From positions 992,001 to 1,056,000 of the forward strand of contig OZ252146.1 of assembly GCA_965248735.1 (NCBI GenBank): a stretch of DNA of 64,000 nucleotides, written 5' to 3'. The stretch comes from Aldehydirespirator sp965248735 (GTDB lineage Bacteria > Actinomycetota > Acidimicrobiia > Acidimicrobiales > Aldehydirespiratoraceae). Within the stretch, counting starts at the first letter, position 1, and every line of letters starts with the position of its first letter. The notes beneath the pieces are model-generated. The model saw nothing but the letters and a program-made list of their open reading frames with translations, did no database searches and had not been told where the DNA came from. Made by a program: the position numbers and the translations under genes. Positions 34,317-41,427 of the stretch are shown here, piece by piece.

Positions 34317-34447
34317 GCTGCCAGTCGGCTCCGCCCCTTGCGACGGCGGGCCCGCAGCACAGCGCGCCCTCCGCGCGTCCTCATTCTGGCCCGAAACCCA
34401 TGTTTCTTATACCTTTTTCTGATGTTAGGCTGAAAAGGGCGCTTCAT
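34313..34447 (-). CDS. rpmH: 50S ribosomal protein L34
   Basis: L34 of 44 aa: MKRPFQPNIRKRYKKHGF, then RMRTRGGRAVLRARRRKGRS. The ATG at 34445-34447 has GGGGAGGA 4-5 nt upstream. A longer in-frame reading to 34570 has no family support. It is the first gene of the minus-strand rpmH-rnpA-yidD-yidC-jag-rsmG-parA-parB run leaving the origin. Confidence 0.97.
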   Translation of the reverse strand: MKRPFQPNIRKRYKKHGFRARMRTRGGRAVLRARRRKGRSRLAA

Positions 34448-34858
34448 TAGATCCTCCCCGGCATCCCCTAGCTCGGGTACGCCACAAGAGCCACCGCCGC
34501 GGTTGACGCTGTGGATGAACGGCGGGACTGTGTCCACCGTAGGGCTGCCCCCGTGTCGCGACAACCACACCCATTGGGCAGGGGACTGGCGACTCTCTCG
34601 ACTGACCTGACTCCGATCACAACAAAGAACAATTGGGTAACATATCTTACAATATTGTTATTCACTTGAACTCCATCCGGTCTGAACTAGTCGTTTACCC
34701 GCTCTCAGCCAACCGACTTGCAGCCAACCGGAATGCTGCTACGTTCCGCAGCCCATCACGTTAAAAGTGGATCTTGGGTCCGGTCCTCCTCCACCATCGG
34801 CCGGGAACTGTCTTGTCCACATCTGTGGATGAATCTGTGGAGAAAAGGAGATCGCCAG
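34448..34858. other. putative replication origin region (rpmH-dnaA spacer)
   Basis: A 411-bp gene-free stretch between divergent rpmH and dnaA. The left part is ordinary GC-rich DNA. Positions 34614-34680 form the most AT-rich patch here (ACAATATTGTTATT and flanks), a good candidate for the DNA unwinding element. The right end carries three DnaA-box-like 9-mers. Coding direction flips across it, with all major genes pointing outward. The function oriC is inferred from this context. A dnaA promoter may lie in the same AT patch (TTGGGT at 34633, TGTTAT at 34656). Confidence 0.7.
34813..34844. promoter_or_regulatory. cluster of three DnaA-box-like sites
   Basis: TTGTCCACA at 34813-34821 (plus), TGTGGATGA at 34824-34832 (minus, TCATCCACA) and TGTGGAGAA at 34836-34844 (minus, TTCTCCACA). 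The first is the form favoured in high-GC actinobacteria; the others differ from TTATCCACA at one or two positions. They end 2 nt before the dnaA ribosome-binding site, so DnaA binding here could also repress its own gene. Confidence 0.75.
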
Positions 34859-36232
34859 GTGAACACCGACCCCGAAGCGGAGCGGATTTGGACTAGTTGT
34901 GCCCAAAGCATCCGGAGCCAGGTGAGCGACGCTGTTTGGAGGACCACCTTCAGTGGCGCCAGAGCGACCGCCTTCGATCAGCGATCTCTGACCCTGGTAG
35001 TGCCGACCAGCCTGCAGAAGGCCCGCATCGAGCGCCGCTACTTCGACCTGCTGACTGACGCCATCGATGAGACCGAGCCGGATGTCATCGTCCGCATCGA
35101 GATCGATCCGGACTGGAGCGACACCAGTGAGCGAGCATCCGCGGACGAGGCGGACGAGGCGGACGAGGAAGGGCGTGGCTCCCAGGCCGCCAGCTCGAAC
35201 GGCGACTCGGGTCCCAATACTCGGCTGACCTTCGAGCAGTTCGTCACCGGAACCTCCAACCGCTTCTCGCACGCCGCGGCGCTCGCCGTGGCCGAGACCC
35301 CGGCCGGGGCCTACAACCCGCTTTTCATCCACGGTGACTCGGGACTGGGCAAAACCCACCTGCTGCGGGCCATTTGCCACTACGTCAACCATCACTACCC
35401 GTCCTACAAGGTCCGCTACGTCACTAGCGAGACCTTCCTCAATGAGTTCGTGCAGGCAATCCGCAACAGTACGCAGCCTGAGTTCAAGCAGGTCTATCGC
35501 AACAACGACGTTCTGCTGGTGGACGACATCCAGTTCATGGAAGGCAAGGACGGCCTTCAGGAGGAGTTCTTCCACACCTTCAACGACCTGCTGCAAAACG
35601 GTGCCCAGATCGTCCTCTCCTCGGACCGCGGCCCCGATGCCATGCCCACGCTGGAGGACCGGCTCCGGAACCGCTTCAAGTCCGGCCTCATCACCGACAT
35701 CCAGCCGCCGGACCTCGTGACTCGTCTCGCCATCCTCGAAAAGAAGGCTGAGTTCTCAGCCATCGAAATCCCGGGCGACGTGCTCTCGTTCATCGCGGCG
35801 AACGTCACCGACTCCATCCGGGAGCTCGAGGGCGCGCTCATCAGAGTCACCGCGTATGCCAGCATCACCGGCCAGCGCTGCTCCTACGACCTGGCCAAAC
35901 GCGTGCTGGCCGACCTGATCGACAACACCACCAAGGCGCCCGTCACCGTGAAGTTGATTCTCGAGGCCACATCAGAGGTGTTCGACTTCGCGCTGGACCA
36001 GATCACAGGCGGCAGCAGGCGTCGGCCGCTAGTCGACGCCCGCCAAATCGCCATGTACGTCACACGCAACATGACCGACCTCTCATACCCTGAGATCGGC
36101 CGAGCCTTCGGCAACCGCGACCACACCACGGTCATCCACGCCGTCCGCAAAATCGAGCACCACATGACCGAGCGCAAAGAGATCTTCGACAAGGTCCAGG
36201 ACCTCCAGAAACGTGTCGGTGAGATCTCATGA
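34859..36232 (+). CDS. dnaA: chromosomal replication initiator DnaA
   Basis: Initiator of 457 aa from a GTG at 34859 with AAGGAG 9 nt upstream. A reading from 34718 would translate through the DnaA boxes and is rejected. Domain I is at 1-80, an acidic Asp/Glu/Ala linker (domain II) at about 88-120, and the AAA+ core starts LTFEQFVTGTSNRFSHAAAL with Walker A GDSGLGKTH (159-167), Walker B VLLVDDIQFMEGK and the DNA-binding domain IV signature GNRDHTTVIHAVRKIE. Domain II is short for an actinobacterium. Confidence 0.98.
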   Translation: MNTDPEAERIWTSCAQSIRSQVSDAVWRTTFSGARATAFDQRSLTLVVPTSLQKARIERRYFDLLTDAIDETEPDVIVRIEIDPDWSDTSERASADEADEADEEGRGSQAASSNGDSGPNTRLTFEQFVTGTSNRFSHAAALAVAETPAGAYNPLFIHGDSGLGKTHLLRAICHYVNHHYPSYKVRYVTSETFLNEFVQAIRNSTQPEFKQVYRNNDVLLVDDIQFMEGKDGLQEEFFHTFNDLLQNGAQIVLSSDRGPDAMPTLEDRLRNRFKSGLITDIQPPDLVTRLAILEKKAEFSAIEIPGDVLSFIAANVTDSIRELEGALIRVTAYASITGQRCSYDLAKRVLADLIDNTTKAPVTVKLILEATSEVFDFALDQITGGSRRRPLVDARQIAMYVTRNMTDLSYPEIGRAFGNRDHTTVIHAVRKIEHHMTERKEIFDKVQDLQKRVGEIS

Positions 36233-36475
36233 GCGCACACCAGCCGAGAGCCGGGGAGAACCCTGGGGACTACGCGGGGAACGCTGCTGCACGGCTGTGT
36301 CCGCAGGAGCGGTGACCAACACCCCACAGGCCGCGCCTCGCGATCACACTGGTCGACACGGCAAACCTGGGGACACCGAAACCGTTGACATTTCAAGGCG
36401 GGTTGACGATGATCCCCAATCCACAGCACCTAATGTCTTCTACAACCTTTTGAAACCAGCCACAGGGGTAAGGCC
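36233..36475. other. dnaA-dnaN spacer
   Basis: A gene-free gap of 243 bp rich in GGGGA, CCACA and similar words. One degenerate DnaA-box-like word (CAATCCACA, 36417-36425) is present, but no tight cluster. It may be a secondary part of the origin. A promoter-like pair is listed separately. Confidence 0.45.
36385..36413 (+). promoter_or_regulatory. candidate dnaN promoter
   Basis: A perfect -35 hexamer TTGACA (36385-36390) and, after 17 bp, GATGAT (36408-36413; 4 of 6 matches to TATAAT). The predicted transcript start is about 55 nt before dnaN. Assigned only from sequence match. Confidence 0.45.
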
Positions 36476-37615
36476 ATGGGCATGAAGTTCCGTTGCGAGC
36501 GAGACGTCTTGTTGGAGGCGCTCACCGTCGCTGTGCGAGCGGCGGCTGGCGCGAGTTCAAGCCGCGCCGCCTTGACCGGGGCTCATCTCTACTTGGCCGA
36601 TGAGACTCTGGTCGTAACTGGCAGCGATTTGGATCTGACGCTGTCGGTGACCGCGGAAGTAGCGGGCGAGGCGGACGGAGCGGCGGTTACGCCGGCCCGA
36701 CTTCTCACCGATGTTGTGAGGGCGGTTCCGGCTGGATCGGTGGAGTTCTCCGTCACCGATGACGGCGAGGCCTCGATTGTGGCTGGCCAGTCTGAGTTCT
36801 CGATTCGGCTTATTCCCGAGGAGGACTACCCGCAACTGGCCTTCAAGGACGAGGGTAGCGAGGACAGCGCCTCCGTGACTTTCAGTCCGGCCGTCACCTT
36901 CGACGGGCTCGAGTTTCGGGAATCCCTCAGCCAGGTCGTCAGGTCGGCGTCTTCGGACGACTCCCGGCCGATCCTGACTGGTGTGCTGATGGCCGCCGAG
37001 GGTGAGGGCCGGTTGCGGCTGGTTTCGACCGACTCCTATCGGCTGTCGGTCAGGGACCTTGAGGGCTCGTCGATCCTTGGCGAGCACCAGAGGGTGTTGG
37101 TGCCGAGCCGAGCCTTGGGTGAACTGCATCGCCTCATCGCAGATTCCGATGAGGTCACGCTCAAGTTGGCCGAGCACTACGCCCAGTTCGTGGTGGGAGC
37201 AGTACAGCTGACGACGCGCCTGATTCCAGGTGATTTTCCGAACTATCACGGGCTGATTCCCGCGGATCATCCCAACTGTTTGACGGCCAACCGAGAGCAA
37301 CTGCTCGAAGTCGTGCGGCGGGTGCGGCTGCTGGCCCAGGACTCCACGCCGGTACGGCTCGTCATGAGCAGTGAGAATCTTGAAGTCATTGCCATCACTC
37401 ATGATGTCGGCAAGGCCAACGAGTCCATGGACGCCCAGTACGAGGGCGAGGATCTGACCGTCGCGTTCAATCCCGGCTATCTCATCGACGGGATCGAGGC
37501 CGCCACCGGCGAGGAGGTCACCCTGCAGACGGCGGATGCGGTCAAGCCCGCCCTGCTCCGGTCAGTGGGAAACGAGAGCTTCCTCTACTTGCTGATGCCG
37601 GTGCGGGTGAGCTGA
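36476..37615 (+). CDS. dnaN: DNA polymerase III beta sliding clamp
   Basis: Sliding clamp of about 379 aa with the three-fold repeated clamp domain: MKFRCERDVLLEALTVAVRA at the start, the middle-domain SDDSRPILTGVLM and VSTDSYRLSVRD, and the C-terminal YLIDGIEAATGEEV and NESFLYLLMPVRVS with the canonical final MPVR. Two ATGs (36476 and 36482) both have plausible spacing to purine-rich sites (AGGGG and AAGG). The second gives the standard MKF start. Confidence 0.97.
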   Translation: MGMKFRCERDVLLEALTVAVRAAAGASSSRAALTGAHLYLADETLVVTGSDLDLTLSVTAEVAGEADGAAVTPARLLTDVVRAVPAGSVEFSVTDDGEASIVAGQSEFSIRLIPEEDYPQLAFKDEGSEDSASVTFSPAVTFDGLEFRESLSQVVRSASSDDSRPILTGVLMAAEGEGRLRLVSTDSYRLSVRDLEGSSILGEHQRVLVPSRALGELHRLIADSDEVTLKLAEHYAQFVVGAVQLTTRLIPGDFPNYHGLIPADHPNCLTANREQLLEVVRRVRLLAQDSTPVRLVMSSENLEVIAITHDVGKANESMDAQYEGEDLTVAFNPGYLIDGIEAATGEEVTLQTADAVKPALLRSVGNESFLYLLMPVRVS

Positions 37616-37688
37616 ACCAGCGCCTGGTCCGGATGAGTCAGGCCGTAGGCGGGTCGAACCCGGCCGCGGGCCTTTAGGTGGGGCGGCC

Positions 37689-38792
37689 ATGCAAGTCTGC
37701 GTATTGTCGCTGGTGGACTTTCGATCCTATGCCAGAGCGGAGGTGGACTTCGCGGCCGGGCTGACCGCCGTCGTCGGTCCCAACGGTTACGGCAAGACCA
37801 ACCTGCTTGAGGCGATCGGTTTCGCGGCCGGGCTGGGCTCGCTGCGGGGCGCCCCCGAGGCGGCTCTCATCCGGGACGGGGCCGAGGCTGCAGTAGTGCG
37901 CTGCTTCGCTCGCGCCGGTGACGGCCGGGAGCTCTTGATTGAGGCGGAGCTGGCCCGCTCCAGGCCCAACCGGGTGAGGGTGAATCATCAACCGATTGCC
38001 CGCCGACGAGATCTGGTCGGCGTGCTCACAGCAACGGTGTTCTCGCCCGACGATCTCGACTTGGTGAAGGGCGAGCCGGCACGCCGGCGTCGCTGGATCG
38101 ATAACGCGGTGACCGCTGTGCGCCCCTCTCTGGGGGCTCTGCGCAACGAAGTGGACCGGATCCTTCGCCATCGCAACACCCTCCTGCGTCAGGCCGGCGG
38201 GCGCGCCGTGGGCGATGTGGCCATCACCCTGGACGTTTGGGACGCCAAGTTGGCTGCATCCGGAGACGAGTTGCGTTCCTGCCGCCGGGAACTGCTGGAG
38301 GCGCTGCAGCACCGGATCCACTCGTACTACGCACAGATATCCAAAGGTCGCGGGGCGGCTCACGCGAGTTACACGTCCTCCTGGGGTGACGTCTCCTTGG
38401 CCGAAGCGCTCGCGGCAGCCCGCCGCGACGATCTGAGACGGGCGACCAGCACCGTCGGGCCCCACCGCGACGAGGTCCTGCTGCAGATCGGAGGGTTGCC
38501 CGCACGGAGCCACAGCTCCCAGGGCGAGCAGCGGTCCCTGGCACTGGCTCTGCGGCTGGCGGTGGATGCCGAAGTTCGCGACCGCCGGGGTGTGCAGCCG
38601 GTGCTGCTGCTCGACGACGTCTTTTCGGAGCTGGACAGCGAACGGGCGGCCGCGTTGCTGGAGGCTCTGCCGCAGAGTCAGTGCATCCTCACCACTGCCG
38701 CGGGTCTGCCTGCCGGCGTCCGCGCCGATCGGCTGATCCGACTCGCTGGGGGCACTGCGAGCACGGTCCTGGTCCCGGAGGGGCGCTCATGA
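37689..38792 (+). CDS. recF: DNA replication/repair protein RecF
   Basis: SMC-like ATPase of 367 aa that loads RecA at gaps. Walker A is VVGPNGYGKTNLLEAIGF (GPNGYGKTN, 30-38), the signature motif is SHSSQGEQRSLALALRLA and Walker B is PVLLLDDVFSELD. Also DFRSYARAEVDFAAGLT at the start. It overlaps the following DciA gene by ATGA. Confidence 0.96.
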   Translation: MQVCVLSLVDFRSYARAEVDFAAGLTAVVGPNGYGKTNLLEAIGFAAGLGSLRGAPEAALIRDGAEAAVVRCFARAGDGRELLIEAELARSRPNRVRVNHQPIARRRDLVGVLTATVFSPDDLDLVKGEPARRRRWIDNAVTAVRPSLGALRNEVDRILRHRNTLLRQAGGRAVGDVAITLDVWDAKLAASGDELRSCRRELLEALQHRIHSYYAQISKGRGAAHASYTSSWGDVSLAEALAAARRDDLRRATSTVGPHRDEVLLQIGGLPARSHSSQGEQRSLALALRLAVDAEVRDRRGVQPVLLLDDVFSELDSERAAALLEALPQSQCILTTAAGLPAGVRADRLIRLAGGTASTVLVPEGRS

Positions 38793-39097
38793 TGGGGTCC
38801 AACGGTGAGCCGGTACAGCTTGCCGATGCGCTCGGGCGCCTCCTCGGCTCGCTTGACGTGCCGCCCGCGGACCTTCTCTCGACGGTGTTCCAGCGGTGGG
38901 AGGAGGTGGTGGGCCCCGATGTGGCTCGTCATTGCCGCCCCGCCGCGGTTGAGGGAGACCGGCTGGTGGTGCTCGCGTCCGACTCGACGTGGGCCAGCGA
39001 GGTGCAGTGGCTCGCCAGCGAGGTGTTGGCTCGCATCAATGAGATGTCGTCCGCGGGCAGGCTGCAGTCGCTGATCGTCCGCGTCGCGTCCGGCTGA
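38789..39097 (+). CDS. DciA-like DUF721 protein (helicase loader type)
   Basis: A protein of 102 aa in the Rv0004 position between recF and gyrB. The DUF721 core is clear: FQRWEEVVGPDVARHCRPA, GDRLVVLASDSTWASEVQWL and LARINEMSS. DUF721/DciA proteins assist loading of DnaB in bacteria without DnaC or DnaI. Two consecutive ATGs (38789 and 38792) overlap the recF stop. Confidence 0.9.
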   Translation: MMGSNGEPVQLADALGRLLGSLDVPPADLLSTVFQRWEEVVGPDVARHCRPAAVEGDRLVVLASDSTWASEVQWLASEVLARINEMSSAGRLQSLIVRVASG

Positions 39098-39358
39098 GAA
39101 CAGTTGCTCGGCGTGAGGCATATTTGCGCCTCAGATTGCGTGCCGCTGGACCGGCCCGCGCTGGTAGAATTGAACCCGTGATCGGTGGCTCGATGAAGGG
39201 CTCTTGCCCGGCTCGGCGCCCCCAGCCCTCCCGGTCCTCGTCTGCTGTGGCCGGGTCGTGGCAGTGAGAGGCCACAGCTCCCGCATTGGCGCCTCGGCAG
39301 ACCCCGAATTCAACGTTGCTGGTCCCGGGTGGGGCCGGATTACAGGGGCCGATCACTT
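39098..39358. other. dciA-gyrB spacer
   Basis: A gene-free gap of 261 bp. An extended -10 match (TGGTAGAAT, 39162-39170) lacks a -35 at normal distance. A small inverted repeat (GTGGC, GCCAC) is at about 39258-39276. Nothing else is recognisable. Confidence 0.4.
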
Positions 39359-41410
39359 GTGACATCCGATACGACAGCCGCCGAGAGGACGCCCGCGACT
39401 TCGTCAAGTGACGACGCGTCGTACGGCGCAATGGAGATAACCGTTCTCGAGGGCCTCGAGGCCGTGCGGGAGCGGCCCAGCATGTACATCGGCTCGACAG
39501 GCCCGACCGGCCTGCACCACCTCGTATGGGAGGTGGTGGACAACTCGGTGGATGAGGCAATGGCCGGGTATTGCACCCGCATCGATGTGACCCTGCACGA
39601 GGACGGTTCGTGCGAGGTGGTCGATGACGGACGCGGCATTCCCGTCGACCCCCATCCTCTCCATGACGAGGTCCCCGCCGCCGAGCTGGTGATGACCCTG
39701 CTGCACGCGGGAGGGAAATTCGGGGGCGACGGCTACAAGATCTCGGGCGGCTTGCACGGCGTGGGCGTGTCTGTGGTGAACGCGCTGTCGGCGCGGATGG
39801 AGTTGGAGATCTACCGCGCCGGGCAGAGGCACCGCATGACCTTCACTCGCGGCGGCCAGATCGAGGAGGCCCTGTCGGCCCGGGGCCCGGCCCCGGTTGT
39901 TGACGGCGAGGCCCGCACCGGCACGACCATCCGCTTCTGGCCCGACCCGTCTGTCCTGGAGGATGTGTCGTTCCGGTATCAGACGGTGGCCGAGCGCCTG
40001 GAGATGATGGCATTCCTCAACCGGGGGCTGGAGATCCGGGTCCGCGACCTCAGGCTCGGACCGCACGGGCACTCGGCGTGGACGTCGTTTCGCTACGAGG
40101 GCGGGATCGTCGACTACGTAGACCGGCTGAACCAGTCGAAGGTGCGCCTGTTCGACGTGGTGGGCCACTTCTCGGGCGCGGAGACCATCGATGGCAATCC
40201 CCACGAGGTGGAGGTGGCGTTCCAGTGGAACACCGGCTTCAACACCGATGGGCTGCACAGCTTTGCCAACGGTATTTCCACGATCGATGGAGGCATGCAC
40301 GAACAGGGCTTCCGTGCCGCCCTGACTCGCACCATGAACACCTACGCACGCGAGAAGAGCCTGGTGAAGGAGAAGGCCGACAACCTGCAGGGCGAGGACA
40401 TCCGCGAGGGTCTCACCGCGATTGCCAGCGTCAGGATCGGCAAGCCGCAGTTCGAGGGCCAGACCAAGGCCAAGCTGGGCAACATGTCCATGCGGTCCTT
40501 CGTGGAGCGGGTCACGAACCGGTGCCTGGCGGAATGGCTGGAGGAGCACCCGGCTGAGGCGAAGAGGGCGGTGGCCAAGGCGGTGGCCGCCTCCGCGGCC
40601 CGCGAGGCCGCGGCCCGAGTGCGGTCCGAGGTCCGCTCCAAGTCCCTGCTGGACGGGGCGGGGATGCCCGACAAGCTCAAGGACTGCATTTCGACCGACT
40701 CGGCCCGCCGGGAGCTGTTCATCGTGGAGGGAGACTCTGCGGGGGGGTCCGCGGTGCGAGCCCGCGATCCTGAGACACAGGCGGTGCTGCCCATCCGGGG
40801 CAAGATCCTCAACGTCGAGCGGGCCCGCATCGACCGGATGCTCAAGAACAACGAGATCCAGGCCATCATCGGCGCCCTAGGCACAGGGATCGGCGACCCG
40901 GACGACCCCAACGGCAGCTCCAACGGCAGCTCGGGCACCCACGACGGCTGCGACATCACCAAGGCCAGGTACCACAAGGTGATCGTGCTCGCTGACGCCG
41001 ACGTGGACGGAAGCCACATCCGTACTCTGCTGCTCACCTTCTTCTACCGCCAGATGCGTCCCCTGGTTGAGGCTGGCTACGTGTATGTGGCGCAGCCGCC
41101 CCTGTACTCCACGAAGGTCTCGAACTCGAAGACGGTGTACCTGCTCGACGATGCCGCCAGGGACGCCTTCCTGGCTGAGAGGCCCAAGCACAGCCGTGAG
41201 TTCCAGCGCCTGAAGGGTCTCGGCGAGATGGACTGGGACGAGTTGCGCTCCACCACCATGGACGCGCGCACCCGCAGCCTGCTGCAGGTGTCGGTTGAGG
41301 AGGCGGCCATCGCTGATCAGGTGATCTCGGTGCTTATGGGAAACGATGTGGAGCTGCGCAAGAACTTCATCGTCACCAACGCCAGAGAAGTACGAAACCT
41401 CGACTTCTGA
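39359..41410 (+). CDS. gyrB: DNA gyrase subunit B
   Basis: ATPase subunit of gyrase, about 683 aa from GTG 39359 (AGGGG 11 nt upstream; an earlier GTG at 39329 is possible). The GHKL ATPase motifs VDNSVDEAMAGYC, DDGRGIPVDPH and GLHGVGVSVVNALS are intact, as are TOPRIM EGDSAGGSA and DADVDGSHIRTLLLTFF. Between GALGTGIG and KARYHKVI an insert of about 20 residues (DPDDPNGSSNGSSGTHDG) replaces the usual short link. The C-terminus RNLDF is canonical. Confidence 0.97.
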   Translation: MTSDTTAAERTPATSSSDDASYGAMEITVLEGLEAVRERPSMYIGSTGPTGLHHLVWEVVDNSVDEAMAGYCTRIDVTLHEDGSCEVVDDGRGIPVDPHPLHDEVPAAELVMTLLHAGGKFGGDGYKISGGLHGVGVSVVNALSARMELEIYRAGQRHRMTFTRGGQIEEALSARGPAPVVDGEARTGTTIRFWPDPSVLEDVSFRYQTVAERLEMMAFLNRGLEIRVRDLRLGPHGHSAWTSFRYEGGIVDYVDRLNQSKVRLFDVVGHFSGAETIDGNPHEVEVAFQWNTGFNTDGLHSFANGISTIDGGMHEQGFRAALTRTMNTYAREKSLVKEKADNLQGEDIREGLTAIASVRIGKPQFEGQTKAKLGNMSMRSFVERVTNRCLAEWLEEHPAEAKRAVAKAVAASAAREAAARVRSEVRSKSLLDGAGMPDKLKDCISTDSARRELFIVEGDSAGGSAVRARDPETQAVLPIRGKILNVERARIDRMLKNNEIQAIIGALGTGIGDPDDPNGSSNGSSGTHDGCDITKARYHKVIVLADADVDGSHIRTLLLTFFYRQMRPLVEAGYVYVAQPPLYSTKVSNSKTVYLLDDAARDAFLAERPKHSREFQRLKGLGEMDWDELRSTTMDARTRSLLQVSVEEAAIADQVISVLMGNDVELRKNFIVTNAREVRNLDF

Positions 41411-41427
41411 CCCGACAGGAGCGGCCA

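Noticed and set aside
34718..34858. Longer dnaA start at 34718
   Set aside because: It would translate the DnaA boxes and ribosome-binding site; the GTG at 34859 gives a normal domain I.
36213..36485. A 90-codon frame in the dnaA-dnaN gap
   Set aside because: No ribosome site or hydrophobic or family pattern; it spans likely origin and promoter sequence.
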